Assembly (NCBI RefSeq): GCF_905220565.1
Contig: NC_059416.1
Coordinates: 1,364,001-1,428,000 of the forward strand
Direction: 5' to 3'
Origin: Melitaea cinxia
Taxonomy: Eukaryota; Arthropoda; Insecta; Lepidoptera; Nymphalidae
DNA: 64,000 bases
Part shown: piece by piece, positions 10,765 through 22,022 of the stretch
Layout: every line of letters begins with the position of its first letter
How positions within the stretch are numbered: position 1 is the first letter of the stretch
Notes under the pieces: generated by a model
The model's input: only the letters and a program-made list of their open reading frames with translations
What the model was told of the DNA's origin: nothing
Database searches by the model: none
Position numbers and translations under genes: made by a program

Positions 10765-10925
10765 AACGTCTCATACTCAGCGGCCCGCACTACGATATAT
10801 TTCTGCTTCGGGGGTCAAAAAACACACACAATATACAAGCACAAATTCCCTGACCACGACTTGTATAGCCAATACAAATGTATACCATGTGTGTGGATCG
10901 AACCCACAACAGCAAGCGCGTCGTC
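10765..10925 (-). mobile_element. SINE-E, near-complete copy
   Basis: 'tctcatactcagcggcccgc', 'gcttcgggggtcaaaaaaca' and 'tgaccacgacttgtatagcc' are SINE-E body. 'tgtggatcgaacccacaaca' is a box-B-like tRNA segment on the minus strand, so the family is tRNA-derived. Confidence 0.6.
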
Positions 10926-11439
10926 AAAATGTAATCTTCCAAACCGCGGATATATAATTGAAATAAATAGATAAAATAATTGAAAAGTCTTTGTAACATT
11001 TCCAAAGTTTCAATGTTCTCTGGTACTCCAGTTACCCGCTTGCGCTTGACAAGTGATGGCCGCTAATGGAACCAAAGTCTGTATGAATCGATATGTCTGC
11101 CAATATTTGTAAAATGGTATTACGATATTTTACAAATTGACGTGAACGGGTCAATATAGTTCGTGAAAGCCTCAATTTGGTGTTATGTCGACTTAATATG
11201 CTCGTTTTCTTCCGTATAGGAGTTTTTAAGTTTGATTACAAATATTAAGTTTTAGTTTTTTTAAACGGTTTTATTTAGCTCACCCCGTTTGTTTTATTTT
11301 TTATTTATTATTTATTCTTGGGTCAAATTTAGTAATTCAAATTTCACCCTCTTCCTGTCAACCGATTAATCTGAAATTTTGTATACACTTTGGATTTTGG
11401 TGACAATACAATTATGTTTATTCATTATCATTATAAATT
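10926..11439. other. Lead-in to the 118-bp tandem array
   Basis: No gene seen. 11285-11439 ('cttcctgtcaaccgattaat', then 'ctgaaattttgtatacactt') may belong to the same mobile element as the array that follows, because a similar target-recognition-style phrase recurs in the HLE-2 sequence at about 12130. Confidence 0.35.
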
Positions 11440-11990
11440 CAAGATGGCCGCCGCTACAAAATGGCGGATAATTTATGTTTTATTAATCCCATCAATATGG
11501 ATATCAAATGAAAGGGCTCAACAAGCAGAATACAATATACTATAAAAAATTGAAATCCAAGATGGCGGCCGCTACAAAATGGCGGATAACGTAGGTTTTA
11601 TCAATCCCATCAATATGGGTAGCAAATGAAAGGGCTCTACAAGCAGAATACAATATACTATAAAAAATTGAAATACAAGATGGCGGCCGCTACAAAATGG
11701 CGGATAACGTAGGTTTTATCGATCCCATCAATATGGGTATCAAATGAAAGTGCTCAACCAGTATAATCAATGTACTATATAAAATTAAAATCCAAGATGG
11801 CGGCCTCTACAAAATGGCGGATAACTTAGGTTTTATCAATCCCATCAACATGGGTATCAAATGAAAGGTCTCAACAAGTAGAATACAATTTACTATGCAA
11901 AATTGAAATCTAAGCTGGCCACCGCTACCAAATGTCTGATAACAATTTTTTATCAATCCCACCGGTCGGTTTTGGACTCACTACGAACAC
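11440..11990. repeat. 118-bp tandem array with YY1/Pho-like motifs
   Basis: Five in-phase starts of the unit lie at 11440, 11558, 11676, 11793 and 11910 (spacing 118, 118, 117, 117). Each good unit contains CAAGATGGCGGCCGCTAC and, a few bases on, AAAATGGCGGAT, then 'atcccatcaatatgggta' and 'caaatgaaag'. The last unit is decayed (aagctggccaccgctacc). AAGATGGCGGC is the known YY1/Pho-type binding motif; that it binds anything here is inference. Confidence 0.75.
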
Positions 11991-12039
11991 TGCAGTGTTG
12001 AAAATAATACGCCTCAATACTTGAAAATTAAAATTTAAG

Positions 12040-12393
12040 TAAAAAAAGGCATGGGCACTCAAGAGCCTATGGATGTTAAAATTTAAATAAAAAAAAAAAA
12101 AAAAAACTTAGGGGTATGAAAAATAGATGTTGGCCGATTCTCAGATCTACCCGACATGCAAACAAAATTTCATAATAAAAATAGGTAAAAAAACTTTTTA
12201 AGTTAAACGGTTTTATGTTAAACATACATTGCAATGTTTAAGATAAATGTACTAAAAACCAAAAAATAATAAAATAGATACAGTCGTGGGAATTATAAAC
12301 ATATGCATAGACTAGACTAAAATAAAACCGTGGGGCACGTCAATCTGAGGACTATTGTAACTAGCATTGTAGCACGAGAATTTTATATATAAG
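12040..12393 (-). mobile_element. Helitron-like element HLE-2, diverged
   Basis: 'tggccgattctcagatctac' and 'ccgacatgcaaacaaaattt', then a distant 'gcacgagaattttatatata' end, match the minus-strand order of the HLE-2 copy at 54749. It may be the outer frame of the tandem array just upstream. Confidence 0.4.
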
Positions 12394-13828
12394 ATAGCCA
12401 CATTTGTATGCTATCTGTTTGCTAATAGGGATTCAGGAGTAGCAAATTTTTTTATGATTATTAAAAAAGCTTGTGCTAAGATAAATATTTTAAATTTTTT
12501 TTTATTGAAACCATATTATAGTAGAGTTTATCAATCGCCAATAAATTGTATAATTCGCATTACAGCTCGACATTTGCGACTCCACTGGAGCTATACGTGT
12601 TCGTCCAACATATATACTTTAAAAAAATCGTAAGGCTACAATTAGGTTACCCAATTTACTAGAAACGATTTATTACAAACTAAATCCCTTACATACAGTA
12701 GTTTTCAAAATCTATTAGAACCTATGTAACTTATTAAACATTTTTTACTTTAACCGTTCCTCATAAATTAATTATTGAAATATATCAATAAAAAAGATTT
12801 GATCAAATTATTTGCGGTTTTCTTTTATTGTTAATTTAATTCGTATCCATTTGATTGAGATTATAGAAGTTTGTAAATTTTAAAATCATTTACCAAATAA
12901 TAATATGTGAGTTGGAAATTTTTGGTAAAAAATAAGATTTTGCTGGCAATTCTTTTCCTATTGTAATAATTGTAAATTTTATAATCTGAATTTCTTTGAT
13001 TATATAAAAATATTATTTAGCTTAATGTATTTAGGCCCTACTTTGACACACCCCATAAATGAAATGGTTATTTTATTATTTATTTCTTAATATTATAAAG
13101 CTGTAGAGCTTTAATTTTTTTTGTTTGTTTCATCATGTCATGTTTGTTTGTTGAAATCGCGGGACAAAGCTAGTTTGTTGAACTTTATAATAAAACCAGC
13201 TGACTTAGCGAACTTTATACCGCCATATTTTTGTTTGTTAATATTATTAAAACTAAATTTATTGAAGGGATTCATAGTAGGATAGTAGGATCTCAATTAG
13301 TGCAATCCCTTTAAAGTTGTAGCGATATCTATCGCGCGACATACGAACGATGAACTAGGAACTGACGTATGCTGCATCGCGATATCGAATTTATCAGAGC
13401 AATTGGACATATATATTCGTACAAGGACCCGACAACAATCGCTCGACAACAATCGGCCCGACAAAAGTCGGAGGATCCTCCCTTTGCGATGATGGATGAG
13501 GAACTTATCACCCTGTTCCTCACCCCAAAAAAGTTATATTCGCACATATATTTTAGCTTCCAATTTTAATTTATACACAAAAAATAGATCTTAAGTGGTG
13601 CGAACCGGTAGACAGGTCTGAAACGAGTCTTCGTACTATTCTATAATAAATATTATCTGAGTTACTATTTAGAGTGACGGTAACTGCAACACGTCGTGAG
13701 TTGAATCCAAGCTATTTGAAATATGGAGTTAGTCGTGGTCTTGTTATTTACATTCGTAACTCGTCTGACAAAGGACTTTTACTGAAGTTGTTTGGACTCA
13801 TTTTAAAACTCATTTTGCATATAGGCTT
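12394..13828. other. Mostly AT-rich DNA; one GC-richer patch
   Basis: No gene or repeat family recognised. At 13320-13560 a less AT-rich patch is open in both strands for about 65-72 codons and contains gcgatatcg and 'cgctcgacaacaatcggccc'. It shows no domain or splice support and I do not call it a gene. Confidence 0.4.
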
Positions 13829-14046
13829 TGGCTAGTCCGTTGGCGCAGCTTGTAGAGGCTCTGCTGTCTGCTCCGCGGGTTGCGAGTTCAATTACCGACT
13901 GAGTCTAGGTGTAATATTTGTGTTTATATATGTATTATTTCTATGTATATTTATCAAAAATATATTAAGCTATAACTGACTGTTACCTATAACACAAACA
14001 TTAAGGTGCTTACCTTAGGAACAGATGAACGTGTGTGTAGGTTATA
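13829..14046 (+). mobile_element. SINE-D, tRNA-derived
   Basis: The head 'gctagtccgttggcgcagct' (box A) and 'gggttgcgagttcaattacc' (box B) is tRNA-like. The body ends 'aacacaaacattaaggtgct' and 'ggaacagatgaacgtgtgtg', then an A-run. The same tail recurs at 32603 and 34183. Confidence 0.65.
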
Positions 14047-14403
14047 AAAAAAATCCATTCGACATTCAATTACCATTACTAAAGTCAGTTTTATTGTTAT
14101 ATCGATAACAATGTATCGAGAAAACTCCACGATTATGTGAGTTTTCTACCAAACATGACCAAGAGTACAAAAGGCGTACGGTAAAATGTAACTACTATTA
14201 GTTTTTAGTACAGTTTTAATACGCCCAGTTCAATCATCTGCGCCACTACAAATCTTTAGCGTAAACTAATACCGCTTCGAACGGAAATGATTCATTCGTT
14301 TGAGTTCAGTTTAAATGTTTTAGCTTTGCGACGTCTGATCGATATACGTACAAATGAAAATTCCACTCTAAATTCCGCTCTATCTTTATTAACTTAGGTA
14401 GAG

Positions 14404-14590
14404 CAGAGCAGGAATATCCTGCTCAAAGGATTGAGCAGCCCAACTGGGGAATTACCTCGACCTTACAGAAGACAGTTAAATAATACTGCTTTCAAACGGT
14501 GTTGTATTCCTGTAGTAAGATTACTAAAGCTCTTGGATGTGATTTGGGATTGGGTCATCAACGCGTTTGCGATGCTTTGGCATCGCAATC
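14404..14590 (+). mobile_element. SINE-B, 3'-truncated copy
   Basis: 'gcaggaatatcctgctcaaa' through 'ggattgggtcatcaacgcg' and 'tgcgatgctttggcatcg' is SINE-B sense strand. The final third is missing. Confidence 0.65.
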
Positions 14591-14716
14591 AAGTCAAGGC
14601 CACATTCACAATAATGTGTTATAAAGTAATATATTTTAAATTGATCCTTAGCACGAGTGTGATAAGTGACATGCAATAAATAATTAGTAAATAGTGCCAA
14701 AATTTAAAAATATATA

Positions 14717-15033
14717 TCTAAACAAATAAATAAAATTGGAATGTCTGTTTGTACTATTAAAATAACGGCTTCTAACTAAATTAATATATATGTATACACG
14801 GTACATATACTAAAATAGCCCTTTTTATAATTTTTCTCTGTCTGTCTGTTTGTTTGTTCCGGCTAATCCCCGAAATGGCTGGACCGATTTTGACGGGACT
14901 TTCACCGGCAGATAACTGATGTAATGAGGAGTAAATTAGGCTACTTTTATTTTAGTTTCTTTTTTAATATCTGTGAACTCAACAATAACTATTTTGTAAA
15001 ATTCCACTCGGACGAAGTCGCAGGTACAGCTAG
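14717..15033 (+). mobile_element. Helitron-like element HLE-1, complete copy
   Basis: Starts TCTAAACAAATAAATAAAA after an A and ends AGGTACAGCTAG before a T. Internal sequence is collinear with the copy at 6404. Confidence 0.65.
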
Positions 15034-15889
15034 TATATTATATAAATAAATTTAAAAAATCCTTTTGTTTGTGTCATACTGTCGTTGTGTTAATTGTGTA
15101 TCTGTATGCAGTGTGTGTTTCTCAAATGATGTCTTTAATTTCATTTCAAAAATGTTTCAACTTGTTTTACAAATAAAATTTATAATAATGATATTATGAA
15201 AAACTTTTCTCGTCCAATGAAACTCACCGCGGTTCCGTTATTTCATAATATAAATTATTTAAACACAAACTTTTTCACCGACTGTGCTCGGCTGTTAATT
15301 GAATTGTTTCTTAAAAAGAGCAGCGTTTCAGTAGCATTTCTATTTTTTAATAAACTTGAGATATTTTTTACATTATATTTACATAATTTTATGTATTATT
15401 AAAAGTAGATTTTTTAATTTAGTTTTTACAAGTTTTCCACTCACGATTTTACCCGCATGGATGAAATGAAATAATATGAGCACATTTATTTCTTCATAAC
15501 ACAAAATGAACATCAAAAAATATCTACATTTTCAAACAAGTAACAAAAAAGTCTCAAGGTAGCAAAACCAAAAAAACAATTTAAAAATGGTTACATTTTA
15601 TCATTACGTACATTACAAACTTATACCCAGTGTTATTCAACAATTACAAAACCTCGGAACCTTGCCTAAAAGGACTCCTTTTTATTATGTTTTTTAGTTA
15701 TTATATTATGTATATATAACTTAAGGTTTTTTTTTAGTTAATGTAATTTATTTTATTTATATAGTATAATCAAATTAAGCTTTTTACTTTACGCTGTAAC
15801 ACCACTTAATAATAGATTATACATAACAAAACAATTTTCGCTTTCATATCTTGCTGTAGTACTCAGACTAAAAAACTAACTTCCTGCCT
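15034..15889. other. AT-rich DNA without recognised feature
   Basis: No gene or repeat family recognised. The 68-aa ORF at 15196-15402 has no supporting features. Confidence 0.4.
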
Positions 15890-16015
15890 ACAGTCGTTGC
15901 ACAGGCGGCATTGGCCATACAGATGTTTGCCTTGGTCTGGGTGTTTGCGTGTGTGTGTTTCCAGATCTCTAACAGGAGTGAATCCTGCTAGGTACCGTTG
16001 AGTGTGAACGGTTTT
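15890..16015 (+). mobile_element. SINE-E fragment
   Basis: 'ggcattggccatacagatgt', 'ttgccttggtctgggtgttt' and 'ggtaccgttgagtgtgaac' are the SINE-E body, sense strand, without a clear tRNA head. Confidence 0.55.
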
Positions 16016-16075
16016 TAAATGGGTAGTAGTGGATATCGTACTCATTAAATAATAAACTAATATAATAATATAAAT

Positions 16076-16432
16076 TGCTGTGTGGTTACGGCAATGAAGA
16101 ATATAGTCACCCCCTCTCTTCCCGTGGGTGTCGTAAGAGGCGACTAAGGGATAACACAGTTCCACTACCACCTTGGAACTTAAAAAGCCGACCGATAGCG
16201 TGATAACAATCCAACTATTGGCTTTGAAATACACAGGCCGTAGACGGGCAGGAGCGTCTTCGGTGCGACAAAGCCAGCCCTGCGGTAACCAACCCGCCTG
16301 CCCAGCGTGGTGATTATGGGTAACACATGGTTTCACACCATATTTGGCGAGAACTTGTGGAGGCCTTTGTCCAGCAGTGGACTGTGATAGGCTGAAATGA
16401 TGATGATGATGATGATGATGATGCAATAATAA
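16076..16432 (+). mobile_element. SINE-C, complete copy
   Basis: Starts 'ctgtgtggctacggcaatga', continues 'ccccctctcttcccgtgggt', 'gtcgtaagaggcgactaagg' and 'cggtgcgacaaagccagccc', and ends 'ctgtgataggctgaa' plus (TGATGA)n at 16396-16425. It is the best full-length reference for this family in the window. The minus ORF of 187 aa here (with a His run from the TGATGA tail) is an artefact. 'aataataaacta' occurs on both sides, but not at the exact ends. Confidence 0.75.
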
Positions 16433-16719
16433 ACTAGTAATTTAAGATTAGCGTTCCTTGAGATCTGAATACAAGCTAGAGAAGTCTCAGCCTACAAAAT
16501 AAGTTCTAAATAAATATTGTATATGTTTAAATGTACATACAAAATGTTTGTTATGTATTTAACAAAATGGAGTGTGTGGCGTTTATTTATTTAGGTATTT
16601 AAATCCCTACGTTAGGAACTGTCGACTGTACGTTAACATATGGAAAAAAAAATATCAAGACTCTTACAGTAATTTACTTGATTAAAAATTGTTGTGTATT
16701 GTGTTGTATATATTTATAA

Positions 16720-16906
16720 TCTATACTATCCCACTAATATTATAAATGTGAATGTAAGTTTGTTCGTTACGCTTATACGCGAAAACTACTTAACTGATCA
16801 TCATGAAGCTTTGTACACATATTCTTGGAGGTATCAGAAGGCACATAGGATACTTTGTATTTACAAAAAAAAGTTCAATGCGAGCGAAGCCGCGGGTAAA
16901 AGCTAG
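16720..16906 (+). mobile_element. Helitron-like element HLE-4, complete copy
   Basis: Starts TCTATACTA after an A and ends GGGTAAAAGCTAG before a T. It is 187 bp long. A second copy lacking the first bases lies at 33927-34100. Confidence 0.6.
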
Positions 16907-17170
16907 TAATATTATAAAACTTAAGAGAGTTTGTTTGAACACGCTAATTTCAGGAACTACTGATCCGATTTGAAATTTTTTTTTGTTGTTAATAGCCCAT
17001 TTATCGAGAAAGGCTATAGGCTATATATTATCACGCTAAAACCAATAGGAGCGAAGCACAAATGAAGAATGTTTAAAAATCGTTTTTCCTTTTCCTTTTG
17101 AGAGCATTCCCATCAAGCCCAAAGAAACTGTTCCACTGTGCACGCGGATGAAGTCGCGGGCAAAAGCTAG
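16907..17170 (+). mobile_element. Helitron-like element HLE-5, joined head-to-tail
   Basis: Begins directly at the end of HLE-4 with 'taatattataaaac', so the usual TCTATAC start is replaced by HLE-4. It ends CGCGGGCAAAAGCTAG before a T. Internal phrases include 'ctaatttcaggaactactga' and 'agcccatttatcgagaaagg'. Confidence 0.55.
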
Positions 17171-17509
17171 TATTTAATAAATAGAATTAAGCTCCATGCG
17201 AGTTGTACGCTTTTTGTTTTAATTAGGTTTTCGTTTGTAACACAATGAAAAATATCGCATATAGTAAATTCTTTCAGCTCTAGCCAGTAGACCTAATTAC
17301 ACACAAGTAGAAATGAGTTTGCGTGGAATATGTGGTTTGTTTAATTTAATGTTTAAGTTTGTTCTGTTTAAAAGTAATTTTAAGGAGTTTATTCCTTCAG
17401 AAAATCAAAATAAATATTAAAGTTGCTTTATTGAAATATATTTCAAAAGCAATTTCGAACCGTCATTTAACAAATTAGAACTTTAAAAGTGATTATTATT
17501 CTTAAACGT
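17171..17509. other. AT-rich DNA without recognised feature
   Basis: No gene or repeat family recognised. Confidence 0.4.
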
Positions 17510-17692
17510 TACGTGAAGCCGTCTGTCACGGTTGTTATCATGTACACCTGATAGAGATCGTTATTCATAGTAGGGAATATATCCGCCAACCCGCATTGGA
17601 GCAGCGTGGTGGATAAAACAGTGATCCTTCTCCTCCATCGGGAAAGAGGCCTATGCTCAGCAGTGGGATACAGGCTGAAGCGAACGAGACGT
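17510..17692 (+). mobile_element. SINE-A, 5'-truncated copy
   Basis: 'gaagccgtctgtcacggttg' to 'gggatacaggctgaagcg' is the body and 3' end of SINE-A; the tRNA head is missing. The 96- and 102-aa minus ORFs across it are artefacts. Confidence 0.75.
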
Positions 17693-18074
17693 ACTCTGTG
17701 AATGACGTTTGTTGTCTCTTGTGAGTAAGAAATGTTTTGGGTATCACTATAATCGTTCTTAGCAGTAATTTCCAGTTCCGTTTCCGAGCTGACACACACA
17801 GTTTTTTGTTATTTCCTTTTATAAAGTAAGCGATCGTGGACGAGACCGCAGTGGTAACTTCACTTGTTAACAATTTGCCAACATTTGTGTAGGCGAAAGT
17901 GGTGTTTATCTTGGTCTAAGTGTCTGTATTTGTATTGTATGTTACTGAAAATTTGACAGGAGATTTCATCTTCCTTAGCATATTAATGTGCATAATATTG
18001 TCTGTTCTGCGTTGGTGGTTGACTGTGGAAATGTTTTTATTTCAAATGTTTTCTCTATCTTGACAAGAGTTCAC
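17693..18074. other. No recognised feature
   Basis: No gene or repeat family recognised. The phrase 'tgtgtaggcgaaagtggtgt' + 'ttatcttggtctaagtgtct' near 17890 may be a decayed SINE-E body. Confidence 0.35.
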
Positions 18075-18310
18075 ATCAGGAAATATCCTGTTCATAATCT
18101 GGAGCAGCCCAACTGGGAAAGTACCTCCACTTTACATAAGATCATGGCCAGATGACACTACTTTCAAACAGGTGATCAGAACTCCTGGGGAAGATCAGGG
18201 GTAGGCTCGACAATACGCTAGTGATGATTCTGATGTTGCAGGCATCTGTAAGCTACGGTATTCGCTTACCATCAGGTGAGTCGTACGCTTGTTTACCGAA
18301 CCAGATGTAA
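18075..18310 (+). mobile_element. SINE-B copy
   Basis: 'caggaaatatcctgttcata' through 'tacggtattcgcttaccatc' and 'cgcttgtttaccgaaccaga' is near full length, sense strand, with an A-rich end. Confidence 0.7.
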
Positions 18311-18956
18311 AAAAACGGTCATTTTATCGCAAGTTGCATAACATTGTTACAAGCTGAATTTGAGGTTTTTATTTTATTTTTTACATACATTAAGTTCAAT
18401 TTCTCAAAATATGGCCATTTATGACCTACACAAACATGTGTCATGAACGGGCAGCGAAACTACGGTAACTAATATAATAATTCGCTGGTAGCCTCAAACT
18501 AAAATTAATTTAATAAATTAATTTATTAAAATAAATACAATTTCTGTTTGTAAACGACGATTGAAAAGTGTTTTTGAAGCTAGAATCTTTGATTTTAAAT
18601 AGTGACCTTGGCTTTTTCGCCGCTAACCATCATCTAAGATATTAATTATAAATTTATTAAAAATATACCTCCTTCAAAGTTTGTTTTTTAATTGTTCAAA
18701 CGAAAGGCTCCGAAGAGAGCAAAGGAATTCTAATCGTAATATTTTAACATAAATAATGAGGGATGGTTTGAAACCGCGAGTTTTCTTACTTGTAACTCTA
18801 ACTCGATTATAATATTTACAATTTCGGATACGTTTATTCAAATGATTTATACCACTTGTAATTTTAAGCGAATTCGGATTTGGTTTTATATTATATATGT
18901 ATGCATGCATTAACATTACACTATATTCATAATACATACTCGTACCATAATAAATG
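18311..18956. other. AT-rich DNA without recognised feature
   Basis: No gene or repeat family recognised. The minus ORF 18674-18964 has no domain-like features. Confidence 0.4.
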
Positions 18957-19075
18957 ATTGACATTCAACGAACCCCAGTAGGATTAACTCCCGTTTGGGG
19001 GGTTCAGACGCAGACACAACACATAAGCACAAATGTCGAAGCCACGACAAGTACATATATAGCCTAAATAAATGT
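18957..19075 (-). mobile_element. SINE-E fragment
   Basis: 'ttcaacgaaccccagtagga', 'ttggggggttcagacgcaga' and 'gccacgacaagtacatatat' match SINE-E; the tRNA head is replaced by the foldback element that follows. Confidence 0.5.
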
Positions 19076-19320
19076 TAAACATTTTTAATATCTTATCAAA
19101 AATCGACCGTTTCAGCGGGCATCGAACCTGCATGTCCGACTGACCGTGTCGGTACTCTAGCCAATTAAGCTATGGAACGATGTACCCGCTAGATTTTAAT
19201 TTTTGATATGATAATGTTATATTTGGTTCTAAGTGATATAGCTTATTTTATATGATTTTTGATATGGCATAAAAATGTTTAGAATTTTCTAATGTATGGG
19301 TAACACAAAAATTAATAATA
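19076..19320 (-). mobile_element. Foldback element carrying a tRNA-like cloverleaf, copy 2
   Basis: The tRNA-like core (about 19102-19178, minus strand) has acceptor start CGTTCCA, D arm as in copy 1, the same anticodon arm CCGAC-ACGGTCA-GTCGG, and box B GGTTCGATGCC. The arms ('taaacattttta' at left, 'taaaaatgtttagaa' at right) lie further apart than in copy 1. The outer tail 'gggtaacacaaaaa' is on the right, as in copy 1, although the cloverleaf is reversed. Confidence 0.6.
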
Positions 19321-19334
19321 CTATAGAAAATTTG

Positions 19335-19400
19335 ACATGAGTGGGGGTCGATCTCGCGACCGTTTATGCATCAATCAGTGCTGTGATCGCTGTGACAAAG
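19335..19400 (-). mobile_element. tRNA-like SINE head, isolated
   Basis: 'gtgggggtcgatctcgcgac' (box-B-like) followed by 'atcagtgctgtgatcgctgt' resembles the isolated head at 40736-40810. No body attached. Confidence 0.4.
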
Positions 19401-19586
19401 CATCATCAAACATTATGCTGACTAATGACTACTTCTAAAACCTACTAACTACTAAAACATCTGATCTGATTTTGGTCGAGTAAGATATTGTATATAAAGT
19501 ATGCGCAGATTTGACAGAAAGGCTCTCTTATATAACTACACATATGAAATCACATAGTGTTGTTTCATTAGAATATTATTAATATT

Positions 19587-19824
19587 ATACAGGTTCCCTG
19601 TGTGGCTACAATAGTATTATAGCCACCCCCTCTCTTCCCGTAGGTGTCATAAGAGGCGACGAACGGATACACCTTGGAACTTAAAAAAAAAGCCGGCCGA
19701 TGGCGGGATAACCATCGGACTGCTGCTGGCTTTGAAATAAACAGGCCGAAGACGGGCAGCAGCATCTTCGGTGCGACAAAGCCAGCCCTGCGGTACCCAA
19801 CTCGCCTGCCCAGCGTGGTGACTC
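19587..19824 (+). mobile_element. SINE-C, 3'-truncated copy
   Basis: Runs collinear with 16076-16330 from 'ccctgtgtggctacaatag' to 'cctgcccagcgtggtgact', then stops abruptly where the CTGT array begins. The last 100 bp and the TGATGA tail are missing. Confidence 0.75.
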
Positions 19825-20192
<368 letters not shown>

Positions 20193-20397
20193 ATTGAGGT
20201 TTCGATCCCCACTCGGGATGGATATGTATATTTGTAAATATTAAGCTGTCGGTCCCGGTATATCATTCGTTACTCATGTAGAGAATATATCCGCCAACCC
20301 GCAGTTGAGCGGCGCGGTGGATTAAGCTCGAATCTTTCCCCTACATGAATAAAAAGGCTGACGTCCAGCGGTGGGATATAACAGGCTGAATCGTGAA
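20193..20397 (+). mobile_element. SINE-A, variant-head copy, 5'-truncated
   Basis: Starts inside a tRNA-like box B ('ggtttcgatccccactcgg') and passes 'ggatggatatgtatatttgt' into the SINE-A body and end ('gggatataacaggctgaat'). Confidence 0.65.
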
Positions 20398-20709
20398 AGT
20401 TACTCAAATAAAACTGCGCCAGCAGTTACTTTATTACACAAATATTAACACGAATATGTAATTATCTAAATACTAAAGGTGAAGGTATGTTTGTTTGAAT
20501 GACATATCAAAGAACAATTCAGACAGTTGGGAAGAGAAATTTGAAACGCAAAAGCTTATATAACAAGACTTGTAGTGAACTTGAAATTAAACCTCTACGG
20601 AATAAATATTAATTCAAATAATAGTATCAAAAAGTGTAGTATGAACCAAAATCGAAAATTCTCTATTCAAGTAGGCTTTAAAAGAACTTCTGAATAGTCG
20701 TTTTATAAA
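20398..20709. other. AT-rich DNA without recognised feature
   Basis: No gene or repeat family recognised. Confidence 0.4.
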
Positions 20710-20850
20710 GCTTACATCTAGGTAAATAATTATGCGAAGCATACAACTCAAAAATGGCTCGACAAATTCGGCTGATTTTTTTTTTTATTTTTTTTTTATG
20801 TTTCTTAAGGTTCACGGAAGGTTTTATTACTAAAAAAAAAACAACATAAA
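20710..20850 (+). mobile_element. Helitron-like HLE-3 fragment
   Basis: 'catacaactcaaaaatggct', 'cgacaaattcggctgatttt' and 'ttaaggttcacggaaggtt' match the element at 62579. Ends are not intact. Confidence 0.4.
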
Positions 20851-21041
20851 TAAAAATCTATTAACTTAATATTTCAAAATTTAGTTATAGTTGATGTAAC
20901 CAGGCACAGATTCTGAATGTAGACTGATGTAACTGACAAGAACACATCAGTTACTCTTTTTAAAGTCTTCAAAACAAACTGAACCATTATAACATAACTT
21001 TAGCTGCACATCTTTGTCCTTTATGTAATCCTGTAATAAAT

Positions 21042-21382
21042 AAGTCGCGTTGGCGCAACGGTAACAGCCATGGATTGTACCTGTTGCGCTGACGGTTGCG
21101 GGTTCGATCCCCGCACATGACAAACATTTGTATTGGCCATAAAGGTGTTTGCCGTGGTCTGGGTGTTTGTGCAGTCCTTGTGGATCTCCCCACCGTGCCT
21201 CGGAGAGCACGTTAAGCTGTCGGTCCCGGTTGTTATAGTGTAAACCTGACAGCGATCTTTGCTCATAGGAATATATCCGCCAACCCGCATTGGAGCAGCG
21301 TGGTGGATTAAGCTCTGATCCTTCTCCTACATGGGGAAAGAGGCCTATATATAGAGTAGTGGGATATTACAGGCTGAAGCGC
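21042..21382 (+). mobile_element. SINE-A, complete copy with target-site duplication
   Basis: The head has box A 'ttggcgcaacgg' and a perfect box B GGTTCGATCCC. Body and end are complete. A 9-bp duplication GTAATAAAT lies at 21033-21041 and 21383-21391. It is the cleanest head in the window. Short ORFs here are read-through. Confidence 0.85.
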
Positions 21383-21391
21383 GTAATAAAT

Positions 21392-21770
21392 TAATTTCGT
21401 ACTTTTACAATATAATACATATTTTACAATTCACAACTTTAGAGTTAAATATTTAGAAATAATTCCGGTATAAATTATGTCAGCGTGGAATGGTGCCAAG
21501 AATGCTGGCAGCATTTCACCGTCGAATCGCTAAGTCGATTCTCTGGAGAAAAAAATGCATCAGCCCTCTTGTCACCAGTGGGGGCAATAAGCCGAGGAGT
21601 CAAATCTTTAAAAAAAATCAGCATTGATTTTCTGAATTCCAATTGTTTCAACTGAAAACCCCAAAAAGATGGATTTGTGACTAATATTTGTACATGTAAT
21701 AAATCGATTTACTGAACATAACACTTTCTTGTCTACGTAATTAATCTAAAATATTTTGCTACTGATAAGA
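21392..21770. other. Unclassified repeat-like DNA
   Basis: No gene. 21478-21600 ('gcgtggaatggtgccaagaa', 'ctaagtcgattctctggaga', 'gtgggggcaataagccgag') is GC-richer than its flanks and may be a single-copy piece of a LINE or DNA element. Confidence 0.35.
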
Positions 21771-22022
21771 GCTTAACTGAGGTAACACAGCAGGAAATTT
21801 CTTGTTCATAATATGGAGCAGCCCGACTGGGGTAGTACCTCGACCTTACAGAAGATCACAGCTGAATAATACTGTTTTCAAACAGTATTGTGTTCCTATT
21901 GGTGAGTAAGGTGACTAGAGCTCATTGGGGATAGGGTCTGGTGTTGTAGGCGTCTATAAGCTACGTTAATCGCTTACCCTCAGGTGAACCGTAAGCTTGT
22001 TTGCAGACCTAGTCATATAAAA
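21771..22022 (+). mobile_element. SINE-B, near-complete copy
   Basis: 'cttaactgaggtaacacagc' through 'agacctagtcatataaaaat', sense strand, with the A-rich tail. Confidence 0.75.

Noticed and set aside
13329..13569. Overlapping ORFs on both strands as a coding exon
   Set aside because: Neither frame shows a recognisable domain, and both strands being open is expected in a short GC-richer patch.
15863..16426. 187-aa ORF starting with a histidine run
   Set aside because: It is SINE-C and SINE-E read backwards; the histidines come from the TGATGA tail.
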